From the NCBI RefSeq assembly GCF_001884045.1, contig NZ_MACF01000055.1:52222-116221 (forward strand): DNA of 64,000 nt. Direction: 5' to 3'. The first letter of the stretch is position 1, and each line of letters opens with the position of its first letter. Shown piece after piece: positions 26,356 through 33,876 of this stretch. The notes under the pieces were generated by a model. It ran no database searches. It was not told where the DNA came from and saw nothing but the letters and a program-made list of their open reading frames with translations. The stretch is from Bacillus mobilis. GTDB lineage: Bacteria > Bacillota > Bacilli > Bacillales > Bacillaceae_G. Made by a program: the position numbers and the translations under genes.

Positions 26356-26682
26356 TTATGCATTATAATTATTTTTGATAAAACTTACAATTACATCTTC
26401 ATTGGGAGCAGGAGCAGTGACACGATCAACTTCTTTTCCGTTTTTCAATAATACCAGTGTCGGTATACTCATCACACCAAACTTTTTTGCTAAATCGATT
26501 TCTTTGTCAACGTTAACGTCAAAAAATACAATTTGATTACCAAATTGCTCAGAAACACTTTCAACTACTGGCGCTAATTGTCTACATCCAGGACACCATT
26601 CTGCAGTAAACTTTAATAATATCGGTTTACTTATTACTGAAATTTGCTGTTCAAGCTCAGTTAGATTAATTTCCTTTAGCAT
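26356..26682 (-). CDS. Thioredoxin-like protein with WCPGC site
   Basis: A 108-residue cytosolic thioredoxin fold. The active site is AEWCPGCRQLAP, the cis-Pro lies in GVMSIPTLVLLKNGKEV, and the length matches TrxA. The active site is CPGC rather than the usual CGPC, which tends to raise redox potential. AGGAGGTATTATGC sets the start. It lies 43 bp after the nitrite/sulfite reductase-like gene, and a CsoR/CstR-type palindrome is upstream of the pair, so a role in thiol or persulfide handling fits. That link is inferred. Confidence 0.9.
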   Translation of the reverse strand: MLKEINLTELEQQISVISKPILLKFTAEWCPGCRQLAPVVESVSEQFGNQIVFFDVNVDKEIDLAKKFGVMSIPTLVLLKNGKEVDRVTAPAPNEDVIVSFIKNNYNA

Positions 26683-26725
26683 GCATAATACCTCCTAAAA
26701 ATTTTAAAGGTCTGACTAAAAACAA

Positions 26726-27355
26726 TCATCCGACAATTTGACTTCTAAGATTCTCTAATCCAAATCGATTAATAAACCTTGAAAAAGGCTCTCTCTTTTT
26801 ACCATGTTCAGAATAGATATCAATTATCTTTTCAACTGCCTCATAAAGCTGTTTAGGTAATAATTGCTCCATAAATAAAACCCCCATTTGAGCATCCTTT
26901 CCTTTTGCTTTACCACCAATATATAAATCATATCCATTTCTTATTTTCATTACTCCAATGTCATTTACAAGAGGTTCACCACAGCCAACCGGACAACCAG
27001 TATAGGCAGGACGGAGTGTAAAAGGTACTGGTTTCCCAGCAATTCGTTTATTTAATTCAATTGCAACCGGCATACCTTCTTCTTCTTCTCCTTTACAGAA
27101 ATTACAGGTTCTTAGACTTTTGGTAAAGTTGCCCACTGGATAACAAGATAAACCAACTTCCCTAAAACTTTCTTTCACTTGTTCTACATTACTTTCAGGT
27201 ACTTCAATGTAAAGTTGTTGGAAAGTGGTTAGCTCCAGTTCATCACCATCATTCAAATATTCAGCAATTGCTAGCAATTGTTTTCCGTTCAACATTGCAC
27301 CGAATGATATACCACCATTAACAGCTATTTTAACCATTTTTTCATTTGATTTCAT
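26726..27355 (-). CDS. Nitrite/sulfite reductase-like iron-sulfur protein
   Basis: A 209-residue protein resembling half of a sirohaem-type nitrite/sulfite reductase: an N-terminal ferredoxin-like half domain (residues about 8-70, ending in a parachute-like QLYIEVPES), then a 4Fe-4S pattern made of LRTCNFCKGE and TGCPVGCGEP. Full enzymes are two to three times longer, so it lacks the second repeat and is probably a small electron-transfer or assembly-related protein. It precedes thioredoxin in one operon. The start is uncertain; MVKIAVNG at codon 7 is an alternative. Confidence 0.82.
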   Translation of the reverse strand: MKSNEKMVKIAVNGGISFGAMLNGKQLLAIAEYLNDGDELELTTFQQLYIEVPESNVEQVKESFREVGLSCYPVGNFTKSLRTCNFCKGEEEEGMPVAIELNKRIAGKPVPFTLRPAYTGCPVGCGEPLVNDIGVMKIRNGYDLYIGGKAKGKDAQMGVLFMEQLLPKQLYEAVEKIIDIYSEHGKKREPFSRFINRFGLENLRSQIVG

Positions 27356-27469
27356 TTGGATTCACAACCTTAATTTTTATATTAATTTATAAACATTCAT
27401 TACCTATTCTCGACTGAAGAGGGAATATTTTTCTTAGTTAAACTTTTTGGTAGTCTTAAAAGTCATTGA

Positions 27470-27710
27470 TGAATATGGTATTTCCAATTTTGAATAAAAC
27501 TCATAGGACCTCACTCAAATACATTCCCGATTTTTCACTATCTTGATCATCTATATTAGGACCACATTTGCACATGTAATACAGGTTCCTTTATCAACAA
27601 TTAAAAAATTCAATAATAAATAACCTCCTTTCTTTTGTTAAAAGTATAATACCATACCCTAGATAGGTATAAAATAGGTTTTTGTTTCATTTTAATGAAT
27701 CAATTCCATT
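27470..27710 (-). promoter_or_regulatory. CstR/CsoR-type leader region, copy 1
   Basis: The palindrome ATACCCTAGATAGGTAT (27,654-27,670) has the ATACC...GGTAT arms of CsoR-family operators and overlaps a likely minus-strand promoter (TATTAT near 27,652-27,647). It is followed by AAAGGAGGT and a short frame. The whole stretch is about two-thirds identical, in the same orientation, to 30,830-31,070. It is the upstream region of the reductase-like and thioredoxin genes. Confidence 0.6.
27551..27613 (-). CDS. Possible 20-residue CxxC leader peptide
   Basis: AAGGAGGTTATTTATTA precedes TTG at 27,613, opening MNFLIVDKGTCITCANVVLI (20 residues). A second short frame overlaps it (MCKCGPNIDDQDSEKSGM). 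The strong ribosome binding site and CxxC motif support translation, but so short a frame can arise by chance. It could be a leader for the downstream reductase-like gene or a remnant of a longer Cys protein. Confidence 0.35.
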   Translation of the reverse strand: MNFLIVDKGTCITCANVVLI

Positions 27711-27901
27711 TCTCATTGAATTTTATATCTCCATATTTGCTTGTTCATACTTACTCAACATTTAAATAGCCCTTGCACATTCTCTACTCTCGCTATAGTA
27801 CTTTAGAAATTAATTCTCCCTTACATTATTCTTCAAGACAATAAAATCCCATTAAAATCTTTAATCATATATATGTATTTTTATAAAAAATTATATTTTT
27901 C

Positions 27902-27930
27902 TTTTCAATTAAAAAAACATGTAGTATACT
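27902..27930 (+). promoter_or_regulatory. Promoter of the His-leader transcript
   Basis: TATACT (27,925-27,930) is a good -10 and TTTTCA (27,902-27,907), 17 bp upstream, a weak -35. It lies about 37 bp before the leader peptide start. Confidence 0.5.
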
Positions 27931-27966
27931 AACTTCAAAATCAGAGGAGAAAGGGAGCAAACAACT

Positions 27967-28026
27967 ATGCTTACAAATACAACTTTAGTTACATTTGCAC
28001 AAAAACAACATCATCATCACACTTAA
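27967..28026 (+). CDS. 19-residue leader peptide with four consecutive His codons
   Basis: GAGGAGAAAGGGAGC precedes the ATG of MLTNTTLVTFAQKQHHHHT. The four His codons (28,009-28,020) end two codons before the stop, just as regulatory codons are placed in the his and other amino-acid attenuators of enterobacteria. The stop codon overlaps the first of a series of alternative RNA stems that ends in a terminator. The downstream genes encode an amino-acid ABC transporter. It is best read as a cis-acting leader rather than a functional peptide. Confidence 0.8.
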   Translation: MLTNTTLVTFAQKQHHHHT

Positions 28027-28135
28027 CCCTTGAAACCTAGCGGAAAAATTACGCGTAGGTACAAGGGTTATTCCCGTTGTACCTACGTCAGGCAAAGAGC
28101 CATGTAGGTATTTTTTATCTACATGGCTCTTTTTT
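28024..28135 (+). promoter_or_regulatory. Putative histidine-responsive attenuator
   Basis: Segments that pair in alternative ways: 1 TAACCCTTG (28,024-28,032) with 2 CAAGGGTTA (28,062-28,070); 2' CGTAGGTACAA (28,054-28,064) with 3 TTGTACCTACG (28,077-28,087); 3 TACCTAC (28,080-28,086) with 4 GTAGGTA (28,104-28,110); and terminator 4/5 AGAGCCATGTAG (28,096-28,107) with CTACATGGCTCT (28,119-28,130) followed by a T run. Pairings 1:2, 2:3, 3:4 and 4:5 are mutually exclusive. A ribosome at the stop would cover segment 1, favouring 2:3 and termination; one stalled at the first His would leave segment 1 free, favouring 1:2 and 3:4 and read-through. Confidence 0.7.
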
Positions 28136-28372
28136 ATTTTCAAAAAAGCTAGAAAAAATGATAAGTGAACAAAACTAATACAAAGGAGTTATACAGCTAT
28201 GGAAATGAAAAGTAGACTTTATGGATTTTAATAACATTTGTTTGTTGTAAGAAATGCCTAAAATTCGGTATTTACTAAGGCTCAAATACTGTATCTACAA
28301 AATTCATAAAATGTCAGGGGAATTCCTAAACTAAAGAAAAATAAAACTCAGTTAAAGGTGGTATTTTATAAA

Positions 28373-29146
28373 ATGAAACGTCTAATAACTATAATTTTAA
28401 TAATAGCGGCGGTATTTTCGGTTATTACAGGCTGCTCTAAACCGAAAGAAAAAGAGGATAACACATTAGTAATTGGTATCGACGATAAATTTGCACCTAT
28501 GGGGTTCAGAGATGAGAGTAATAAAATTGTTGGTTTTGACATTGACTATGCTAAAGCAGCTGCAGAAAAAATGGGAACAAAGGTTAAGTTTCAACCCATC
28601 GATTGGAAAACAAAGGAGTCTGAGTTAAGTAGTGGTCGAATTGATCTCATTTGGAACGGCTACACAATTACAGATGACCGTAAAAATAAGGTTCTTTTTA
28701 CAAAGCCTTATTTAAAGAATGCACAGGTGGTTGTCACTTTGGCTGATTCACCTATTACTAAACTAAATAATTTAGAAGGAAAAGTTGTAGGTCTTCAATC
28801 CCTTTCTTCTGCATCAGATGCTTTGAATTCTAATCCTATCAAATCTAAAATTAAGACCGTTACAGAGTTTGCCGACAATGTTTCTGCCTTAAATGATTTA
28901 AAGAGTGGTCGTTTAGATGCAGTAATTATTGATGAAGTCGTTATTAATTATTATATGACTAAAGAGAAAGATACTTTTAAGATATTGGACGAGTTTCTTT
29001 CTCCAGAAGAATATGGAATAGGTGTTAAGAAAGGTAATGATGCCCTACTTAAGAAACTTCAAAAAGCACTTGATGAGATGAATGAGGATGGTACTGCTAC
29101 AGAGATCTCTAAAAAGTGGTTTGGAGAAAATAAAATACTAAAATAA
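28373..29146 (+). CDS. Amino-acid ABC transporter substrate-binding lipoprotein
   Basis: A 257-residue SBP_bac_3-type binding protein with lipobox VITGC. Family motifs include GIDDKFAPMGFRDE near the N-terminus, GFDIDYAKAAAEKMG, DLIWNGYTITDDRK and GRLDAVIIDE. It delivers polar amino acids to the membrane complex encoded next. AAAGGTGGT places the start at MKRLITI rather than at the GTG five codons upstream. Specificity is not visible in the protein; the His-codon leader upstream suggests histidine. About 230 bp separate it from the attenuator, including an 11-codon mini-frame at 28,199-28,231 with its own AAAGGAGT. Confidence 0.92.
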   Translation: MKRLITIILIIAAVFSVITGCSKPKEKEDNTLVIGIDDKFAPMGFRDESNKIVGFDIDYAKAAAEKMGTKVKFQPIDWKTKESELSSGRIDLIWNGYTITDDRKNKVLFTKPYLKNAQVVVTLADSPITKLNNLEGKVVGLQSLSSASDALNSNPIKSKIKTVTEFADNVSALNDLKSGRLDAVIIDEVVINYYMTKEKDTFKILDEFLSPEEYGIGVKKGNDALLKKLQKALDEMNEDGTATEISKKWFGENKILK

Positions 29147-29212
29147 TTAAGAATATAGAGCAAAACAGGATTTCCCTATGGTACCCTGTTTTGCTTTTGG
29201 GGGAATCCTTTT

Positions 29213-29872
29213 ATGTCTTTTGATTATATTAATTCAATTCTTATGCCAATGCTGGAAGGAGCACAAATGACAGTCCTCTTATTTTTGATTGCCATTGTGG
29301 TGTCAATTCCAATGGGTTTTTTATTAACACTGGCTGTAAGAAGTAATTTAAAGCCACTGTCTTGGCTTGCTCAAGGTTATATTTACGTATTGCGTGGAAC
29401 TCCACTATTACTTCAATTACTATTTATATGCTTCGGATTGCCGTTGCTACCTGTGATTGGTGAATATTTGGTTATGGATCGATTTGTCGCTGCCTGTTTA
29501 GGGTTTATTTTGAACTATGCTGCATATTTTGCAGAAATCTTTCGTGGCGGTCTTTTAGCGATTGATAAAGGCCAATATGAGGCATCTCAAGTTCTCGGTT
29601 TGAGTAAATGGCAGACGATGAGAAGAGTTATACTTCCTCAAATGTTTCGTATAGCACTTCCCGCTGTAGCTAACGAATCTGTAACACTCATTAAGGATAC
29701 CGCCCTGCTCTATGCGGTTGCTGTACCAGAATTGTTACATTTTGCTCAAACTGCTGTCAATCGGGACTTTACAATCACACCATTTTTCGTGGCAGGTCTC
29801 ATTTATTTAATCATGACGCTCGTATTAACTATGTTCTTTAAATGGTTGGAACGTCGATTCAAATTTGAATAG
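29213..29872 (+). CDS. Amino-acid ABC transporter permease
   Basis: A 219-residue HisM/HisQ-type permease with five membrane helices and the EAA loop that contacts the ATPase (YEASQVLGLSKWQTMRRVILPQ, shown in part as EASQVLGLS). RGTPLL marks the family start motif. It forms a homodimer with two copies of the ATPase. The gene starts at ATG after GGGGGAATCC, 66 bp after the binding-protein gene, and 15 bp before the ATPase gene. Confidence 0.93.
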   Translation: MSFDYINSILMPMLEGAQMTVLLFLIAIVVSIPMGFLLTLAVRSNLKPLSWLAQGYIYVLRGTPLLLQLLFICFGLPLLPVIGEYLVMDRFVAACLGFILNYAAYFAEIFRGGLLAIDKGQYEASQVLGLSKWQTMRRVILPQMFRIALPAVANESVTLIKDTALLYAVAVPELLHFAQTAVNRDFTITPFFVAGLIYLIMTLVLTMFFKWLERRFKFE

Positions 29873-29887
29873 GAAGGAGTGGTAAGT

Positions 29888-30634
29888 ATGGGGATTATTG
29901 AAATATCCAATTTAAAAAAATCATATGGCAATCTAGATGTGCTAAAACGAATTTCTTTTGATATAAATAAAAATGATGTAATAGCAGTAATCGGTCCTTC
30001 TGGCTCTGGAAAAAGCACGATGCTTCGCAGTCTCGTCTATCTCGAAGAGTTAGACAACGGTAGCATCTGTGTATCTGGCGATTATCTAGTGAAAGATGGA
30101 GTATACGCAATACCTCAAGAAATTAGACAGATTACTGGTAAAATGGGGATGGTCTTTCAGCATTTTAACCTTTTTCCACATCTTACGGTCAAAGAGAACT
30201 TGGAGCTAGCTCCTAAAATGTTAAAAAAGGAACTATCCGCTGACATTCATCAGCGAAGTGGTGAACTCCTAGAGAGAATTGGACTCTCTGATCGGGCAAA
30301 TGCATACCCCGCTAACCTTTCAGGTGGACAAAAACAAAGAGTCGCAATTGCTAGAGCGTTAATGATGAATCCAGAATTCATGTTATTTGATGAACCGACT
30401 TCTGCCTTGGATCCAGAATTAACTGGTGAAGTATTACAAGTCATGAAGGATCTAGCTCAAGAGCAAATGACAATGATTGTGGTTACGCATGAGATGGGGT
30501 TCGCTAAAGAAGTGGCAAACAAGGTTATTTTCATGGACAATGGAGAGATTGTTGAATCGGGTAATCCTACGGACTTATTTATGAACCCAAAGTTTGAACG
30601 AACGAAAGCTTTTTTAAATCGTAGTTTGAAATAA
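29888..30634 (+). CDS. Amino-acid ABC transporter ATPase
   Basis: A 248-residue ABC ATPase: Walker [11 protein letters not shown]-loop [10 protein letters not shown], signature LSGGQKQR, Walker [13 protein letters not shown] and switch His in VVTHEMGF. The length and pattern match GlnQ/HisP-type subunits. AGGAAGGAGTGGTAAGT sets the ATG at 29,888, three codons after an in-frame ATG. Followed by a terminator, so the three-gene operon ends here. Confidence 0.95.
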   Translation: MGIIEISNLKKSYGNLDVLKRISFDINKNDVIAVIGPSGSGKSTMLRSLVYLEELDNGSICVSGDYLVKDGVYAIPQEIRQITGKMGMVFQHFNLFPHLTVKENLELAPKMLKKELSADIHQRSGELLERIGLSDRANAYPANLSGGQKQRVAIARALMMNPEFMLFDEPTSALDPELTGEVLQVMKDLAQEQMTMIVVTHEMGFAKEVANKVIFMDNGEIVESGNPTDLFMNPKFERTKAFLNRSLK

Positions 30635-30640
30635 ATATTT

Positions 30641-30672
30641 AAACGCTTCAGCATTTGTTCTGGAGCGTTTTT
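30641..30672 (+). terminator. Terminator of the ABC transporter operon
   Basis: AACGCTTCAG (30,642-30,651) pairs with CTGGAGCGTT (30,660-30,669) with one wobble pair, then TTTTTT. Confidence 0.85.
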
Positions 30673-30829
30673 TGATTCATAGTTTGGTTTGAACCTTATA
30701 TTAGAAGCTATGCCCAAAAACATACTATAAGGGGTAACGCCCCACCTATTTAGTAAATGCACACGGTCTTTTCACAACTCAAAAAATAATATATTCTTTA
30801 ATTAAACTTGTTGTATTCTAAAAAGTTAT

Positions 30830-31070
30830 AAATGAATAAACTGTTGTCACCTTTTAATAAAACTTTTAAGACCTCGCTTTAATACATTACGATTTTTCCA
30901 ATATCATAATCATTTATATTAGAATCACACCTTCACGTGTAATATAGGTTTCTTTATTACACTTATATAATCTGGTAATAAAATAAACTTCTTTCTTTTT
31001 CGATAAACCAATAAACTATCCCCCCGATATGTATTAAATAGGGTCTTGTCTTGTTTTATTTTAATTCATC
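30830..31070 (-). repeat. Decayed copy of the 27,470-27,710 leader region
   Basis: Aligned in the same orientation with 27,470-27,710, landmarks match in order: AATAAAAC, GACCTC, AATACATT, CGATTTTTC, TATATTAG, GTGTAATA/ATGTAATA, AGGTT, CTTTCTTTT and the operator area (CTATCCCCCCGATATGTA in place of the palindrome). The short Cys-peptide frame is destroyed. This copy lies upstream of the tyrosinase gene. The remaining bases 30,673-30,829 hold nothing I can name. Confidence 0.6.
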
Positions 31071-31096
31071 TCCTCAAAAAAACTGCTGAATTAAAT

Positions 31097-31840
31097 TCAA
31101 CAGTCTACTGGATCTAACGAATAGTTATCATATTGATATCCAAGAGATGTATGATCTAGTACGTCTTTCGGAGTTAATGTATTTTTTTCTCCTTCTCTAA
31201 ATTCATGCATTGGATCATCTAGTCCCAATTCATCTGCACCTGTTGTACCACTAGTTGGTAAATAAGGTTCATTAAGATGTTCTCTTTGCCATATAGCCCA
31301 AAGACGATCAATATTGCTATGATGCAACCAAAAAACTGGATCTTCGGGTGATCCTGCTCCTGCCATAACTCCTCCAACCCAATTATGAGGACCATTATGC
31401 AACTCTTCTAATGCACTTCTAAAACCACTTGTTACCTGCCTCCAGGGAGCTGTATCATAGGGCGTTGTATCTATAGCTTCCTTAACTTGAGTACGAGTTG
31501 GCAAAAAAGGATTTGCACCTAATTGACGATTCAGCCCTGTAAATGCTCCCATAAAGTTTCCTCGCCATATTGAAGATGTTATTGAATTATCAACCGTCCA
31601 ATCCCAATATGGAATTGTCACATTTCGATTAACTTTTTGTAATTCAATTTCGAATTTATGAAGAAATTCACGATGCCATGGGAGAAACATTGCACTTTGA
31701 TGTATAGGATGAAAAAAATGTTTACGATGTACATCAACATAGGGTTGATATTCTCCATTTCTTTTTAGTTCCTGAATTGCATCTACAAAAGCTGCCTTCT
31801 CTTCATCTGTCAAACATGCTTGATTTTTTCTTATTCCCAT
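31097..31840 (-). CDS. Tyrosinase (type-3 copper oxidase)
   Basis: A 247-residue bacterial tyrosinase. Copper A ligands fit VDVHRKHF, HPIH and PWHREFLHKFE; copper B ligands fit HNGPHNWVGG and PVFWLHHSNIDRLWAIWQ, with PYWDWT between. Length and lack of a signal peptide match compact Bacillus tyrosinases that oxidise monophenols and diphenols and can make melanin. AGGTGAAAAA precedes the ATG. It is monocistronic, between a decayed leader copy and an inverted repeat. In a copper island it could use copper productively, remove phenols, or deposit melanin that binds metal. Confidence 0.93.
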   Translation of the reverse strand: MGIRKNQACLTDEEKAAFVDAIQELKRNGEYQPYVDVHRKHFFHPIHQSAMFLPWHREFLHKFEIELQKVNRNVTIPYWDWTVDNSITSSIWRGNFMGAFTGLNRQLGANPFLPTRTQVKEAIDTTPYDTAPWRQVTSGFRSALEELHNGPHNWVGGVMAGAGSPEDPVFWLHHSNIDRLWAIWQREHLNEPYLPTSGTTGADELGLDDPMHEFREGEKNTLTPKDVLDHTSLGYQYDNYSLDPVDC

Positions 31841-31850
31841 TTTTTCACCT

Positions 31851-31875
31851 CAAACGATAGTTTTTATATCGTTTG
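31851..31875 (-). promoter_or_regulatory. Inverted repeat touching the tyrosinase ribosome binding site
   Basis: CAAACGATA (31,851-31,859) and TATCGTTTG (31,867-31,875) are perfect arms around 7 bp. On the minus strand the hairpin runs straight into GAGGTG of the ribosome binding site, so it could be an operator or control translation. Confidence 0.55.
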
Positions 31876-31984
31876 TTAGTTATTTCCTATTACATATTAA
31901 TCTATTCTAAATATTTTACAGTTTAAACGAGCTATATTTTATTCTGCTATCCCAAAATTACATTCTTTTATTAAACTATTCAAT

Positions 31985-32013
31985 AAAGCAGCTATCTTAG
32001 AGATAGCTGCTTT
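31985..32013. terminator. Terminator after the multicopper oxidase gene
   Basis: AAAGCAGCTATC (31,985-31,996) pairs with GATAGCTGCTTT (32,002-32,013), flanked by A/T on both sides. It lies 35 bp after the oxidase stop. Confidence 0.78.
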
Positions 32014-32047
32014 AGATTAGTATATAGTAAGTTATGTGATTTTAAAA

Positions 32048-33712
32048 TTACTCTGGCATATTAGGAATATTAGGGTTTGGAACATAATCAGATTTGTAAT
32101 CTTTATATTTCACTTCTGTTACCATCCCCGCTGAAGCATGATGTAAATCGTGACAGTGGAACATCCATTCACCTGGATTATCTGCTACAAAGGCTACTTC
32201 ATATTCTTCTCCTGGTTTCAAGTTAAGGGTATCTTTTATAATTGGAGAACCTTCTATTGGCTTTCCATCTTTACTTAATACTTGGAAGAAATGACCGTGT
32301 AAATGCATTGGATGATCATCTGTTTTAGATTTGTTTACTAATTTTACTTTTACTAAATCTCCTTTTTTCACCTGAATTGGATCAATATCAGGGAATGTTT
32401 TTCCATTAATTGTGTATACCATTTCATTTCCATTCATTTGAGTGTTTAAATCCATTGTATATGTGGCAGTATACTGTTGGTCTAATGTAAAACCTCCTAA
32501 TTTCTTTGCACCGTATTTTGTCATATCTAATTTTGGAAGTTTTTCTTTTTCATTTGCTTTATCTTTCATCTCTTTGCTGCCATCATATTCAATAACAGCT
32601 TTCATTCCTTTTGCCCCTTTATCTTTTGCATGATCCTCAACATACCATTTTCCAGGGTTGTTAGCTGTAAACTCAACGTCGTACCGTTCACCTGGTGCAA
32701 TTGAAATTACTTGGTCTTTTATAACCTTTGGATCATTAATTGGTTGGCCATCTGTCGCAATCACTTTAATATCATGACCATGAACATGGATATCATGTGA
32801 TAGATAACCAGCATTAACGAATCGAAGTCGAACCTTGTCACCTTTTTTCACTTTCAATGGCTCTATTAAATCCCCACTTTTACCATTGATTGTGAATAAA
32901 TCATACATACTCATATCATGGCCTTCCATTTGCATTCCATTCGACTCTTTATTTTTATCCATCTTCATATTTCCATGGTCCATGCCTTCCATACTACCAG
33001 AGTCTTTTTTGTCACTTCCCATGTCCATACCCGAATGATCCATGCCTTTCATATCATCATTCTTTTTCGCATCACCGTCTGTTTTTTCTACTTTACCTTT
33101 TGTCATTTCTTTTATTTGCTTATCAATTTCTTTTTTATCTGTTACCCATTCATCTAACATTAATGTGTAATCTTTATCATACTTTTCATTTGTATCTTCT
33201 ACAACAAGAGCGCCATACAATCCTCTATCTAGTTGATTAACAGAGTCTTGATGTGAATGATACCAATACGTTCCTGGTACGTTTGCTTCAAATTCATAGG
33301 TAAAACTTTTTCCAGGTTCAACCGCATCTTGTGTAACTCCCGGGATGCCGTCCATATTATTTGGAACCGGATACCCATGCCAGTGAATAGACGCAGGTGC
33401 AGATAGTTCATTCTTTAATGTAACTTTAACCTTGTCACCTTTTTTTACACGGATTTCTGGTCCAGGAGATGATCCATTAAATGTCCATACCGGAACAACA
33501 ACACCGTTGCTTAGTTTTTGTTTCTCTTCTTTCGCCACTAGAGTAACTTCTGGCCCTTTTACAACTTGTAACGGCTTTGTTGCCGTTTCAGTTTGTGTTA
33601 CCTTTTTATCATTCATATTTTTTTGATCACTTGTTGTATTTGTAGTCGCAGAACATGCGGCAATTAAAGATATTGCGGAGACTGTAACTGCTGTTAATAC
33701 AAATCTCTTCAT
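32048..33712 (-). CDS. Multicopper oxidase lipoprotein (CueO/laccase type)
   Basis: A 554-residue three-domain oxidase. Signal peptide with lipobox SLIAAC. Copper ligands: HWHGYPVPNN and YWYHSHQD in domain 1; HPMHLHGHFF and FHCHDLHHASAGM in domain 3, giving type 1, 2 and 3 sites. Between domains 1 and 2 a Met/His insert (about residues 215-265: DMKGMDHSGMDMG, SMEGMDHGNMKMD, QMEGHDMSMY) resembles the Met-rich helix of CueO that gathers Cu(I). It should oxidise Cu(I) to Cu(II) outside the cell. AAGGAGGAGTTTTTC sets the start nine codons after an in-frame ATG. Confidence 0.95.
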   Translation of the reverse strand: MKRFVLTAVTVSAISLIAACSATTNTTSDQKNMNDKKVTQTETATKPLQVVKGPEVTLVAKEEKQKLSNGVVVPVWTFNGSSPGPEIRVKKGDKVKVTLKNELSAPASIHWHGYPVPNNMDGIPGVTQDAVEPGKSFTYEFEANVPGTYWYHSHQDSVNQLDRGLYGALVVEDTNEKYDKDYTLMLDEWVTDKKEIDKQIKEMTKGKVEKTDGDAKKNDDMKGMDHSGMDMGSDKKDSGSMEGMDHGNMKMDKNKESNGMQMEGHDMSMYDLFTINGKSGDLIEPLKVKKGDKVRLRFVNAGYLSHDIHVHGHDIKVIATDGQPINDPKVIKDQVISIAPGERYDVEFTANNPGKWYVEDHAKDKGAKGMKAVIEYDGSKEMKDKANEKEKLPKLDMTKYGAKKLGGFTLDQQYTATYTMDLNTQMNGNEMVYTINGKTFPDIDPIQVKKGDLVKVKLVNKSKTDDHPMHLHGHFFQVLSKDGKPIEGSPIIKDTLNLKPGEEYEVAFVADNPGEWMFHCHDLHHASAGMVTEVKYKDYKSDYVPNPNIPNMPE

Positions 33713-33756
33713 GAAAAACTCCTCCTTCTGTTTGTTCAAGGTTATTATATAAAACG

Positions 33757-33776
33757 ATTATCGAGAAATTATGGAG
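33757..33776 (+). promoter_or_regulatory. Response-regulator box in the oxidase/two-component divergent region
   Basis: ATTATCGAGAAATTATGGAG sits between the divergent multicopper oxidase and response-regulator genes, 45 bp before the oxidase start. Its match to elements at 18,402, 18,628 and 15,301 makes it a candidate binding site of the adjacent response regulator. Confidence 0.65.
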
Positions 33777-33876
33777 ATGGAAAATGGGCAAATTAAAAAA
33801 GACCTGCACAATTTTTTCAATATTTTTTAGTAAAATATCTTTTGCTTAGGTATTATCTTATTTAAGGAGGATTTTT

